Assembly (NCBI GenBank): GCA_903881565.1
Contig: CAIRTR010000065.1
Location: forward strand, 1 to 45,094
From: Oligoflexia bacterium
Lineage (GTDB): Bacteria; Bdellovibrionota; UBA1018
DNA: 45,094 nucleotides
Reading direction: 5' to 3'
This document shows, one piece after another, positions 33,644-42,462 of the stretch; the stretch's first letter is position 1, and each line of letters begins with the position of its first letter. The position numbers and the translations under genes are program-made. The notes below the pieces were generated by a model, which worked only from the letters and a program-made list of their open reading frames with translations, made no database searches and was not told the origin of the DNA.

Positions 33644-34361
33644 ACGAGCGTTTCCCGTCTGCCTGTTCTTGCTCGCAAGTTTGCCGATCCAGAGTTGGGC
33701 TTCGCCCACCCCTCCCGCAAGTTCGGAGTGGATTTCGAAGAAAATCAAGGCAGATCTCAATCATCGGACAAAATCGGATTTTGATCCCCTCCTGAAAACA
33801 TGGGAAACATTGTATGGCTCGGCAGCGGTACAATCGCTTGTGAACATCGCGGGTAACCCGAAAGAATCGGACTCGAGTCGCTACGTTTCAATTATGGGGA
33901 TCGCTAAACTCGGAGGCCCCAAAACGGCCTCGCTTGTGCTGCCGGTTTTGCTTCAAACCTTAAAAGATAAGAGTTGGATGATTCGAAACGCGGGCCTTCG
34001 CGCGCTCTCGATCCTCAAGGATCCCAGCGCCAAGCATGCAGTCGTTTCGCTCCTGAAAGACCCGGCGCTTGTCGTAAGACTCGAGGCCGTAAGCACCCTC
34101 ACCCACCTGGATCCCAAGGGGGCGCCCTCGGATTTTGTGAGAGTCATCGAAGACCCCCTCAATTACCACCATGGTAAGGCGATGTGGGTACCTGCAAGAG
34201 CTCTACGGGCCATTGAAGCCCTCACCACCGGCGAGCAAGATCGAAAACTCACCGTTAAACTCTCTGAGCGACTCGCTGAAGCTTTGGCGAAGGTCCCCGA
34301 TGCAGAGTTTCGGGCCGAGATACAAAAAAGCCTGACTCTCATGAAGAGAGCCAGGCTCTAA
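33636..34361 (+). CDS. Exported HEAT-repeat protein
   Basis: A 241-residue protein with a signal peptide (MDKRAFPVCLFLLASLPIQSWA). Residues about 75-215 are alpha-helical hairpins of the HEAT type: RYVSIMGIAKLGGPKTASLVLPVLLQTLKDKSWMIRNAGLRALSILKDPSAKHAVVSLLKDPALVVRLEAVSTLTHLDPKG. Such scaffolds bind other proteins, here in the periplasm. Its ATG overlaps the previous gene, so the two are translationally coupled. The last 12 codons also form the stem of a terminator for the convergent gene. Partner unknown. Confidence 0.75.
   Translation: MDKRAFPVCLFLLASLPIQSWASPTPPASSEWISKKIKADLNHRTKSDFDPLLKTWETLYGSAAVQSLVNIAGNPKESDSSRYVSIMGIAKLGGPKTASLVLPVLLQTLKDKSWMIRNAGLRALSILKDPSAKHAVVSLLKDPALVVRLEAVSTLTHLDPKGAPSDFVRVIEDPLNYHHGKAMWVPARALRAIEALTTGEQDRKLTVKLSERLAEALAKVPDAEFRAEIQKSLTLMKRARL
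34324..34357 (-). terminator. Rho-independent terminator inside the HEAT gene's 3' end
   Basis: Read leftward: AGCCTGGCTCTC (34357-34346), loop TTCAT, GAGAGTCAGGCT (34340-34329) with one mismatch, then six T (34329-34324). Twelve-base stem. It would end the convergent dsbA transcript about 50 bases past its stop codon while coding for the last residues of the HEAT protein on the other strand. Confidence 0.75.
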
Positions 34362-34408
34362 AAAAAAATACTTTTTAAAAGGTCGACTACTTCTTGCTAC
34401 TTCTCGGG

Positions 34409-35509
34409 CTACTTTTTAGGTTGGTTTAATTCTTCATCAATGATCTCTGCGAAATTCTCAATCGGAACTGCGCCTGCGATCAACTGACCGTTCACAAAGA
34501 AAGTCGGAGTGGATTTCACACCGATCTTCTCGCCGTATTCCAGATCCTTCTGAACGTAGTCCGCATACTTCTTGGACGCCAGACAATCGGTATATTTTTT
34601 CGCATCCGCGCCAGAATCCTTGGCATATTTTTCAAGGCTTGGACCGTCAAGCTTCGCTTGATTCTTGAAAGCCAGATCATGGAACTTCCAGAACTTGTCC
34701 GTGCTCTGCTCATTCACGCACATCGAAGCTTCAGAAGCGGGACGCGCTTCTTTATGCATCGGAAGAGGGAAATGACGGAAAGCAATCTTCACTTTGTTTC
34801 CATACTTCTTCTTCAACTCCGTAACGGTTTCAGCACCGCGTGAGCAAAAGGGGCATTGAAAATCCGAAAACACCACAACGGTGACGGCCGCATCGGCTTT
34901 TCCATGAAAAGGAGCATTGCCCACTTCAACGTTGACCTGCATCTTCGGCTTGGAGAAATAAACTTCGACAGGACTGCCTTTGGTCATTTTTGCGACATAG
35001 GCCTGAACAAGTTCCTGCTTCTTCAAAGTCTGAAGATAAGAATTAATCCGCTCACGAATCTGCGGATTAAGCTGACTTTCAGGGATTTTCTTTTCAGCCA
35101 CGAATTTTTTGAATTCTTTGTCTGAAATCTTGATGTCGCTGCCGATAATCTTTTTATTGATGTATTCATCAAGCGAAAGATTCGCTTTCTTCGCATCCCC
35201 GCCGACAAGCTTTTCGATCACAAGCTTGTTGAGACGCTCCATCTTAAGTTCAAACTCGCGTTTCTTAAGATCAAAGAAATCAAGCTTATCGTCGCCGATA
35301 AGTGCTTCTTCGGTGATTTCTTCGCCATTAATCTTGGCGACAACACCGGCTTTAGGGGCATCTTTAAATACAAAATTGGGTTTCGCTTTTGCTTGATGAT
35401 CGGTGCACGCTGCCACCACCATAAACAAAGCAACGGACAAGCCCATGGTCATCATTGTTGCAGAAAAAAATCTGCTCCGACGTGTTCTAGTTTCAGAAGT
35501 CTTTTTCAT
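34409..35509 (-). CDS. DsbA-family thiol oxidoreductase lipoprotein with SurA-like N-terminal domain
   Basis: A 366-residue lipoprotein (lipobox V-A-A-C, lipid on Cys35). Residues about 55-175 resemble the SurA/PpiC N-terminal chaperone region (VVAKINGEEITEEALIG, charged helices). The C-terminal thioredoxin-fold domain has the CPFC active site (Cys219, Cys222) and the DsbA-type insertion helices (FRHFPLPMHKEARPASEASMC, FWKFHDLAF, GVKSTPTFFVNGQLIAGA with cis-Pro). It should oxidise or isomerise disulfides in the periplasm, perhaps those of the Cys-rich exported proteins seen in this window. AAGGAG precedes the ATG. 73 bases behind kdsD. Confidence 0.85.
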   Translation of the reverse strand: MKKTSETRTRRSRFFSATMMTMGLSVALFMVVAACTDHQAKAKPNFVFKDAPKAGVVAKINGEEITEEALIGDDKLDFFDLKKREFELKMERLNKLVIEKLVGGDAKKANLSLDEYINKKIIGSDIKISDKEFKKFVAEKKIPESQLNPQIRERINSYLQTLKKQELVQAYVAKMTKGSPVEVYFSKPKMQVNVEVGNAPFHGKADAAVTVVVFSDFQCPFCSRGAETVTELKKKYGNKVKIAFRHFPLPMHKEARPASEASMCVNEQSTDKFWKFHDLAFKNQAKLDGPSLEKYAKDSGADAKKYTDCLASKKYADYVQKDLEYGEKIGVKSTPTFFVNGQLIAGAVPIENFAEIIDEELNQPKK

Positions 35510-35582
35510 TTGAACCTTTTCTCCTTGGTTTTCACTACGTTTGCGGTGAACTCATCGTAAGGCGAGTCCCGTGGGGTTGCAA

Positions 35583-36593
35583 TCAGAAAGTGCGAACCAA
35601 ATCATGGAGGCGAACAAGCCCCTTCCAGGCTCCATCCACACCCACGACCGGAATAACGCTAATTTGAGAGGATCGATTTTCCATCAAATCCAGGGCGGTT
35701 TTCGCCAATTCTGTGGGCAAAATGGTGATTGGGTGAGTCGTCATCACCTGATGCGCTTTGAACGAAAAGAACTTCTCCCGATGCTGCAATGCGCGTCGAA
35801 TATCTCCGTCCGTAATAATCCCCAGGAGCTTGACGCCTTCCACGACGAGTACCCCCCCAAGCTTTTTTCGGGTCGACTCGCCAATCACGGCCTCCATCGA
35901 GGCTTCGGGTGCCACTGTCCCAACCTGCTCGCCAGAGTGCATGATCTCTTCTACTTTCAGATTCAAGCGATGCCCCAGGGAACCTGCAGGATGAATTTTC
36001 GCAAAAGACTCTGCATCAAAGCCTCGCAATTGCATCAACGTCACAGCGATCGCGTCGCCCATCGCCAAGGCGAGAGTCGAGCTGCTGGTGGGCGCAAGAT
36101 TATGGGGACAAGCCTCTTGGGCGACGGAGACTTCAATAAAATGATCGCAAAACTCCCGCAGCTGAGACTTGGGATTACCGCACAAACCTACGATTTTAAC
36201 GCCAAGATTTCGCAAAGAAGGGAGCAGGCGAATCAACTCATCCGTATTCCCGGTATAACTAATCGCAAGAACGACGTCTTTAGATGAAACAACGCCCAGA
36301 TCACCATGAAGCCCCTCAGTGGGATGAAGAAAAACAGCAAGGCTTCCCGTACTGCTCAGCGTCGCAGCAACTTTTTGCGCGACCTTTCCAGATTTTCCAA
36401 GCCCCGTGACGACGATTTTGCCGCCACTTTCCAGGGCCTGCTTCATGCAGGCTAGCGCGGATTCAATTTCTACCGCGGTTTGTCCCTGAATTCTCGAGCG
36501 GCACTCTAAAATAGAATGAGCCTCAAGTTCCAGTACACGCCGCACTTCTTTAGCTACATCCGTGGCGACTTCTGTCCCTGTCAAGACATGCAT
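35583..36593 (-). CDS. kdsD: D-arabinose 5-phosphate isomerase
   Basis: Converts ribulose-5-phosphate to arabinose-5-phosphate for Kdo, an inner-core sugar of LPS. From ATG 36593 (336 residues): SIS domain with VVTGLGKSGKVAQKVAATLSSTGSLAVFLHPTEGLHGDLG and IVGLCGNPKS; two CBS domains follow (about 207-265, VGTVAPEASMEAV and GIITDGDIRRALQ; about 275-336, VMTTHPITILPTELAKTAL). Length fits the KdsD/KpsF family. An upstream in-frame ATG (36680) is rejected because it would overlap the divergent promoter at 36616-36643. Presence implies this organism makes Kdo-containing LPS. Confidence 0.93.
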   Translation of the reverse strand: MHVLTGTEVATDVAKEVRRVLELEAHSILECRSRIQGQTAVEIESALACMKQALESGGKIVVTGLGKSGKVAQKVAATLSSTGSLAVFLHPTEGLHGDLGVVSSKDVVLAISYTGNTDELIRLLPSLRNLGVKIVGLCGNPKSQLREFCDHFIEVSVAQEACPHNLAPTSSSTLALAMGDAIAVTLMQLRGFDAESFAKIHPAGSLGHRLNLKVEEIMHSGEQVGTVAPEASMEAVIGESTRKKLGGVLVVEGVKLLGIITDGDIRRALQHREKFFSFKAHQVMTTHPITILPTELAKTALDLMENRSSQISVIPVVGVDGAWKGLVRLHDLVRTF

Positions 36594-36615
36594 AAAATTA
36601 GTAGTGCATGTTCCA

Positions 36616-36643
36616 TTGACAAAGAGCAATGCTTTTTTATAAA
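36616..36643 (+). promoter_or_regulatory. Sigma70 promoter of the following exported protein
   Basis: TTGACA (36616-36621), 16-base spacer, TATAAA (36638-36643). Start of transcription near 36650 gives an 18-base leader with GGAGGG (36653-36658) before the ATG at 36668. Confidence 0.8.
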
Positions 36644-36667
36644 CCTGTTTTCGGAGGGAATTTTTAC

Positions 36668-38146
36668 ATGAATACGACAAAATCTTTTAGGGACTTTGCG
36701 ACCATTTGCTTTATCACCACCTTGGCAGCCGGTGCTTGCCTTGGTTCTGCCCAGGCAGATACATTAGGATTCAGCATTAAGGATGATGGATCAACTCTTC
36801 CCAATGCCCTAAGGGTTTCGGTCGTTGATGAATTTACAAAACAACCTTTGTCACAGGCGAAAATCAGCGTTTCAGAAGTTCGCGGCGAAACAAAACTTCG
36901 CTCAGATCTCACCAACCCCAAGGGCACCGTTGACTTCGTGTTCGAAAGCCCCACTCAAGCCCTGAGCCCAAAAACAATCACCATCACGAAACCCAACTAC
37001 ATCAGCGTTTCCGTGATCGGGACCCAAAACCACAGTGTGACGATTTTTCTTAAACCCCTCACCTCCAGCACCAATACGGTCCTGGCATCGGGCGGATTTA
37101 CAGGTTTCAAACTCCCCGACACTTCGGACGTGGTTGTAGCAGGCCTTGTTTTCCCAACCTTTAACGCCTCTGATCTTCTGAGTTTTAATCCTGACTCCAT
37201 TATTTCGCCGCTTTCGGACTCAATTGACGTCATGGGCCCTCAAAAAGTTCCTTCAAATCTCGTTATTCCAAGACAGGAATTTTCGATCATTTTTGATACG
37301 ATTGTTTTGAATAAGCCAGCCTATCGGCTCCCAGTGGTCGCAGGACAACCGCTGCGTTTAACTGGGATTCAAGGGGAGATTCCGGTTTCTGATCTCATTG
37401 ATCTTGCAACTTCTGGCGGCGGCAAAATGAGTTTAGATCTGCTCAATAAACTAAAATTCCGAAAGAGCGCCGGCACCACGGACCTGATCACACCGACGGC
37501 CCCCTTCAAGAAGGATTTAAACGCAACCGTGTTGCTCTCCAAACGCTATCAAGCTACTCCCGCCAAGCCGGATTTCGAGAGCAGCATTCTTGTTTTGGCT
37601 GCTAACGATCTCGTGGGAGATCGCTCGATCTTGATTCCGACTGATATCAAAGTTGCGCTCAATGCCGAGAATTCAAGCACCGTACAAACGGTATCCCTCG
37701 CCCAGCCCGCAGCAGACTACGGCAAAGCTCGGCTCACTTTATCGCTTGCCTACGGAAATCATGGCAAAATGATCTCGGGCGCGATCGCCTCTTCGGGCAC
37801 AAGCTCGCTCACTCCCATCGTCAGAACGGGTGAGTTCATGCATGTCGATGCGTTGGATGACAGCCAAGGACTTCCTGCCACGATTTCGTTGCAAGCCCCC
37901 CAGAGGGGTGTGAAGGTTGCTGTTTTTGAAAGTGAAGGTTCGGCGGTCTGGAAAGTCTATACGCTTCCTGCAGCCGGCACCTTTTCCCTTCAAACAAGCG
38001 GCCTCTCTGCGAGCGCTGCGATTACGAAATACGCTTTGATCGACTTGGATTTTGGGCCCACATTTATCGAAACCTCAATCGATGGCAATACTCTCATGAT
38101 GAGTCTTGAGCGTTTTGCGAGATCTTCGGCCAAGATGCTCCCCTAA
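36668..38146 (+). CDS. Large exported protein of unknown function
   Basis: From ATG 36668 (492 residues; GGAGGG 9 bases upstream). Signal peptide about residues 8-28 (ATICFITTLAAGACLGSAQA). Residues about 40-110 look like a carboxypeptidase-regulatory-like beta-sandwich (ALRVSVVDEFTKQPLSQAKISVSE, NPKGTVDFVFESPTQ). The remainder is a mix of strands and Ser/Thr-rich loops without recognised motifs; few cysteines. Likely a periplasmic or surface protein. A lipoprotein gene follows 39 bases after the stop. Confidence 0.7.
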   Translation: MNTTKSFRDFATICFITTLAAGACLGSAQADTLGFSIKDDGSTLPNALRVSVVDEFTKQPLSQAKISVSEVRGETKLRSDLTNPKGTVDFVFESPTQALSPKTITITKPNYISVSVIGTQNHSVTIFLKPLTSSTNTVLASGGFTGFKLPDTSDVVVAGLVFPTFNASDLLSFNPDSIISPLSDSIDVMGPQKVPSNLVIPRQEFSIIFDTIVLNKPAYRLPVVAGQPLRLTGIQGEIPVSDLIDLATSGGGKMSLDLLNKLKFRKSAGTTDLITPTAPFKKDLNATVLLSKRYQATPAKPDFESSILVLAANDLVGDRSILIPTDIKVALNAENSSTVQTVSLAQPAADYGKARLTLSLAYGNHGKMISGAIASSGTSSLTPIVRTGEFMHVDALDDSQGLPATISLQAPQRGVKVAVFESEGSAVWKVYTLPAAGTFSLQTSGLSASAAITKYALIDLDFGPTFIETSIDGNTLMMSLERFARSSAKMLP

Positions 38147-38185
38147 GAGGCTATTTCTAAGAGGCGATTTTAAGATGAGAAATCC

Positions 38186-38785
38186 ATGAAGAAACATCCC
38201 TCCCTTTGGCTCCTCTTCACGTTTGTCATTGCTGGAGCGCTCGTCCCCGGCTCAGGCTGTGTCACCGCCTACCAAGAAACCGTTGGGGCAGACTCCGCTC
38301 GCTCGTTCTCGAAGATCTATCTCACTGATTTCAACCTCGCTTGGCAGGCGATCCTGGAAAGCCTCAAACAGCACGCCATGGATGTCTCCAATCGAGACAG
38401 TGGTTTCATTCAGACCAAATGGACGGACAATACCGCAGAGAAGAATCTCATTGATTCCTTTGGAAGCGCCGATTCATTTTTGAAGGCCCAAATCCGCTAC
38501 AAAGTGGCCACCTCCAAGGGTTTCTACAACGGAAAATCCTCCGTAAAAGTCACCATTCAAAAAGAGCAAATGATCCAGCGAGACGTGTTGGAAGGCTGGA
38601 AACCCGTACAAACGGATTCCATCGAGGAAGCAACGCTGCTTTACCGGATCGGCCGAATTATCACGATGAAGATGAAAATTGCCCGACTTGAGGAACGAAA
38701 AACCAAGCAAGAGATCGAAGGATCAGGTTTTGCGCCGGCCCCGCCAAAACAAGAAAACAGCCAAGAGGGCGAAAGCGAGCCTTAG
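38186..38785 (+). CDS. Lipoprotein, BamC/NlpB-like features
   Basis: A 199-residue lipoprotein: lipobox G-S-G-C with lipid on Cys25. The body (ARSFSKIYLTDFNLAWQAILESLKQHAMDVSNRDSGFIQTKWTDN) looks like the start of a BamC-type helix-grip domain, where a lipid-anchored domain recognises the residue pair aromatic-Trp, but only one such domain is evident instead of two, and similarity is weak. The tail (residues 165-199) is charged and disordered. I would call it a lipoprotein with a possible outer-membrane-assembly relation. A terminator follows at 38831. Confidence 0.6.
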   Translation: MKKHPSLWLLFTFVIAGALVPGSGCVTAYQETVGADSARSFSKIYLTDFNLAWQAILESLKQHAMDVSNRDSGFIQTKWTDNTAEKNLIDSFGSADSFLKAQIRYKVATSKGFYNGKSSVKVTIQKEQMIQRDVLEGWKPVQTDSIEEATLLYRIGRIITMKMKIARLEERKTKQEIEGSGFAPAPPKQENSQEGESEP

Positions 38786-38830
38786 GCAAAATCTGCCGAA
38801 GCTGCGGCAAATACTTCCGACCCGAGTAAA

Positions 38831-38892
38831 CTCAAGACTCTCCCCTTTCTAAAAAGTCGGCAAAACCACGGGAGAAGTTGAGCTTTTTTTTT
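38831..38892 (+). terminator. Rho-independent-type terminator behind the lipoprotein gene
   Basis: CTCAA (38831-38835) pairs with TTGAG (38878-38882) and TCTCCC (38839-38844) with GGGAGA (38870-38875), with a small internal loop and a 25-base loop, followed by nine T (38884-38892). It separates the upstream genes from the sigma54 promoter. Confidence 0.6.
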
Positions 38893-38910
38893 CGTTCCCT
38901 AAATCGTTTT

Positions 38911-38926
38911 TGGCACATGGTTTGCT
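38911..38926 (+). promoter_or_regulatory. Consensus sigma54 promoter
   Basis: TGGCAC (38911-38916), five-base spacer, TTGCT (38922-38926): all the invariant GG and GC positions of the -24/-12 element with correct spacing. Transcription would begin near 38937, at the ribosome site GGAGG (38939-38943) of the coiled-coil gene. No enhancer-binding site can be identified by eye. Confidence 0.8.
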
Positions 38927-38950
38927 TTCTTACTTATTGGAGGCTTTTCA

Positions 38951-40999
38951 ATGGCGAGCGTGTCTCGAACATCCGATGAGGGGAATGGCAATACCCTTAA
39001 GAGTCTAAATGAACTCCAGGAAGAGCTGCGCACGGACAACGAAAAAGCTGAATCTAACCGCAATGCGCGGATTAAAGAGCTAGAAGAAAAACAAAAAACC
39101 ACCTTAAGAGCTCAAGAAGACAAGTTTGAAAAAAGTATCGCGCAGCTCCGCGAGATGGCCGAAGGACGAGTCAAAGAGGTCAAAGAAGGCGCGCGCTATG
39201 AAGTTGATGACCTCCGCGCTCAGACCTACAATCGTATGAAAAGGTACAACGGCGAAAGCGCCGACACTCTCAAACGTCAAGTTCAGGCGCTCACTCGCGA
39301 TAACGAAACCCTCGAACAACAATCTACTCTAAAACTGGACGACGCTAAAGAGAACTACTCGAAACGGGCCGAGCGTCTCCAGAAGGATAATGGCGACGAA
39401 CTCACCCGCGCCGTGGACACGACACGGCGGGCAACCCAGGCCGCCTATCACGAGCTCGCAAAAGAAAACAAACTCAGCACTCGCGAAAACGAACGAAACC
39501 TCGAGCAGGAACGAGAAGAAACCCGAACCACCACCCAAAAGCAGATCGGCTTCGAACGCGAGCGCGCAAGTCTTGCACTTGAAGCGAAAGACTTTGAATT
39601 TGCCCACAAAGAAGACAAAACAGAGCGCGAAGCGAGTCGCAAAATCGCGCAAGTTCAGGATGTGTCAGCAAAGGACATTGAAAATAAAACCCGCAAACTC
39701 ACGGAGAGCCAGGCCGATCAAACTCGCACGATGCGAAACGAAGTCAAAGATCTGCTTGAAGCCGAAAAGCATTATGTCAAAAGCCGTGCGCAAGGCTCCG
39801 CAGATGCGGTCGCTCAGTTCGAGCAGGAAAATCGGGCGCGTGAACGACTCATCGGAGAGAGCTACGATGCCCAAATGGGGATGATGCAACGGAAAGGCAA
39901 GGACAGCGATACTTACTTCTCCCATCTTAACGACGAAAACATCCGGGCTAAAGACCGGGCTTTTGCCAAAATCATGTCCAGGCAAATGACCGAGGACCAT
40001 GAAAACACACAAGCCTTATCCAGACGCTTTGATGAAAACCGAGTACAACTCGAAGGAAAAATTCAAAAACTTTCAAAGGAAACAGAACGAGGACTGGCCT
40101 CCCAGCGCGAAGGCATAGAAAAGAAGAACGAAGCGACGCTTCAACATCAAAGCATCACCGCCTCAGATACCCTCGAACGGCAACGACTCATGGATCGTGA
40201 AACCATCAAGGCCCTCGAGGGCTCCCTTGCGCAAAGAAACAATTCAACGGACATCGCAGACATCCCTGCCGCCTACGAAGAGCAGATACGGAAAAGACTT
40301 CAAGAGACCTATCACCAGACCGCTGAGCTTGAGACCGAGCACAATAACGCGAAGTTTGACAACCTCAGGCACGAATACTCAGGACGCATGAATGACCTCA
40401 CCCACGATCAAGGATTGCGGGAAACAAAGATCCAAAGGCAATCGGCAGTGGATCGGGAGCTCGACAAAGGCCAGTTTCTTGACCATGTGAGAGACATGGA
40501 AACTGAAAAAGGGATTCAAACGAGAAACTTAAAGACGGATCATGAAAAAGAAACTGAATCGCTCAATCGTAACTACGCCCATGTTCTGGAGCGCCAACGC
40601 AGAGAGTACGAAGACATTATTCAGACATTAAGACATGACGCAACCTCCCGTCTCGCCAACACGCGTCAAGAAGCAGAATTTAGCTCAAAACTCTTGCGCC
40701 GCGAGGCCATTTCCAAACACAATGAGGTGGTACGGGATTATGAGAAGCGCCTGGCAGATCAAAAGGTAGAATTTGGATCTCATCAGGGCGATCAAAAAGA
40801 AGAGCTTCAAAAAGTGACCCGCGAAAGTGAACGCATGATGAAACAGGCCATAGCAGAGTCCGAAAAGAATTTCGAACAGCGGATCGCCCAGCTGCAGCAG
40901 CAGGCCAAAGAGCGCGAGCGAACGCTCATGCAAAACCATGAAGATGAACTCGATAAAGTAAGGCGCTCCAATGCACTCCTTATCCAAAAGAAGAGTTAA
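38951..40999 (+). CDS. Long, highly charged coiled-coil protein
   Basis: A 682-residue cytosolic protein, Glu/Lys/Arg/Gln-rich nearly throughout, with long runs of heptads (for example about residues 20-70 and 570-660, EKNFEQRIAQLQQQAKERERTLMQNHEDELDK) and no cysteine or membrane segment visible. This composition suggests a rod-like filament or scaffold such as a cytoskeletal or polar-organising protein. Governed by the sigma54 promoter just upstream, so it is probably regulated by an activator tied to motility, nitrogen or life-cycle stage. It overlaps the pyk start by 29 bases, unusual pairing with a glycolytic enzyme. No family recognised. Confidence 0.75.
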   Translation: MASVSRTSDEGNGNTLKSLNELQEELRTDNEKAESNRNARIKELEEKQKTTLRAQEDKFEKSIAQLREMAEGRVKEVKEGARYEVDDLRAQTYNRMKRYNGESADTLKRQVQALTRDNETLEQQSTLKLDDAKENYSKRAERLQKDNGDELTRAVDTTRRATQAAYHELAKENKLSTRENERNLEQEREETRTTTQKQIGFERERASLALEAKDFEFAHKEDKTEREASRKIAQVQDVSAKDIENKTRKLTESQADQTRTMRNEVKDLLEAEKHYVKSRAQGSADAVAQFEQENRARERLIGESYDAQMGMMQRKGKDSDTYFSHLNDENIRAKDRAFAKIMSRQMTEDHENTQALSRRFDENRVQLEGKIQKLSKETERGLASQREGIEKKNEATLQHQSITASDTLERQRLMDRETIKALEGSLAQRNNSTDIADIPAAYEEQIRKRLQETYHQTAELETEHNNAKFDNLRHEYSGRMNDLTHDQGLRETKIQRQSAVDRELDKGQFLDHVRDMETEKGIQTRNLKTDHEKETESLNRNYAHVLERQRREYEDIIQTLRHDATSRLANTRQEAEFSSKLLRREAISKHNEVVRDYEKRLADQKVEFGSHQGDQKEELQKVTRESERMMKQAIAESEKNFEQRIAQLQQQAKERERTLMQNHEDELDKVRRSNALLIQKKS

Positions 41000-42437
41000 G
41001 ATCGTTTGTACCTTAGGCCCCGCCTCTTCAACGATGGCCCAAATTTCGGGTCTCATCGAAGCAGGACTAGACGTCGCGCGCTTGAATTTCAGTCATGGAA
41101 CCCATGAGTATCACGCAGGAGTCATCAAGGTCATTCGTGAAGCGGCAAAGAATGCGGGAAAACACATTGCCATCATGCAAGACCTGCAAGGGCCCAAACT
41201 AAGAGCAGGCAAGCTGGGCAAAGACGGCATGGATTTAATAGAAGGGGACGTCCTCCTCCTCTACCCTGAAGGCTCAACGCCCACCCTTTCGTTAAGTGGC
41301 CGAAAAGCCGTACCCATTTCGGCTGAGATCGCGTTATCGATTTCAACTGACGTCCAGGTCGGTGCTCGTATTCTTTTTGACGACGGGAAAATTTCCACGA
41401 TCGTTAAACAGGTCAAGCCTCCCGAAATGGTGGTTGAGGTCGATGTGGGCGGCAAACTCACCGATCACAAAGGGATGAACCTTCCCGGCACTCCCCTTTC
41501 CATGGCCTGCCTAACCGAAAAAGATTTATTGGATCTTAAATTTGGACTTGATCATGGCGTCGATGCGATGGCCTTGTCTTTTGTACGAAACGTCAAAGAC
41601 ATCGAAGACATCAAGCAGCGGCTGCGGGCGGTCTCTAATGATCCTCCGATTATCGTCGCAAAAATTGAGCGCGAAGAAGCCATCGACAACCCGGATCTCA
41701 TCATTGAGTCAGCCGATGCGCTTATGGTGGCTCGGGGCGATATGGCTGTGGAAATTGGGGCTCAACGGGTTCCTATCGTTCAAAAACAACTTATTCATGC
41801 GTGCAATGAACTGGGTGTCCCCATCATTACCGCCACGCAGATGCTCGAATCCATGATTAGCGCTCCCACTCCGACTCGCGCTGAAGCAAGCGACGTTGCC
41901 AATGCCGTCTTTGATGGCACGGATGCCGTGATGTTATCTGCCGAGAGCGCATCAGGCAAGTACCCGCGTGTGACCGTTGAAACCATGTCTCGCATTATTG
42001 TAGAAGCCGAGCGCGCTAAAGAGACTTATTCCAAACATCGCGACTCTCACCCCTTGCCTGGATCCATTGTCGACGCTATCGAAAGTAGCGCGGCCCTCAT
42101 CGCGCGCCAAACGGGCGCCGTTGCGATTGCTTGCTTGACTCATTCGGGAACCGCCGCTCGCACTTTGGCAAAACATCGCCCAGACACACCGATCGTGGCC
42201 ATCATGGATAATGAAGTTACACTCAGGCGGCTTGCTTTTGCCTGGGGGGTACGCGGAATCCTCATTCCGAAACTAGTAGGAACTGATGATATTTTCACCA
42301 TGGTTGAGGGTGTCTTGAAGACAAATGGCTGGGCCGATAACGACGACCTTATTGTCATTACGGCAGGAGTCCCTACCCTTCGCCGCGGCACGACGAATAT
42401 GGTGAAGGTGCACCGCATAGGATCGACTCGACTCTAG
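40971..42437 (+). CDS. pyk: Pyruvate kinase
   Basis: A 488-residue enzyme making pyruvate and ATP from PEP and ADP. Motifs: VKIVCTLGPASS, VARLNFSHGTHEYH, IMQDLQGPKLRAG, IVAKIEREEAIDNPDLIIESADALMVARGDMAVEIG (catalytic Lys and metal-binding Glu/Asp) and TATQMLESMI; C-terminal allosteric domain ends normally with AGVPTLRRGTTNMVKV. Length is usual. Its first 10 codons lie inside the coiled-coil gene, so it may share that gene's sigma54 transcript. Confidence 0.96.
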   Translation: MHSLSKRRVKIVCTLGPASSTMAQISGLIEAGLDVARLNFSHGTHEYHAGVIKVIREAAKNAGKHIAIMQDLQGPKLRAGKLGKDGMDLIEGDVLLLYPEGSTPTLSLSGRKAVPISAEIALSISTDVQVGARILFDDGKISTIVKQVKPPEMVVEVDVGGKLTDHKGMNLPGTPLSMACLTEKDLLDLKFGLDHGVDAMALSFVRNVKDIEDIKQRLRAVSNDPPIIVAKIEREEAIDNPDLIIESADALMVARGDMAVEIGAQRVPIVQKQLIHACNELGVPIITATQMLESMISAPTPTRAEASDVANAVFDGTDAVMLSAESASGKYPRVTVETMSRIIVEAERAKETYSKHRDSHPLPGSIVDAIESSAALIARQTGAVAIACLTHSGTAARTLAKHRPDTPIVAIMDNEVTLRRLAFAWGVRGILIPKLVGTDDIFTMVEGVLKTNGWADNDDLIVITAGVPTLRRGTTNMVKVHRIGSTRL

Positions 42438-42462
42438 GGGTTTCCTCGTGTAATTTGTCTTC

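Noticed and set aside
35571-36287. 238-codon plus-strand frame
   Set aside because: Antisense to kdsD, which has full SIS and CBS motifs.
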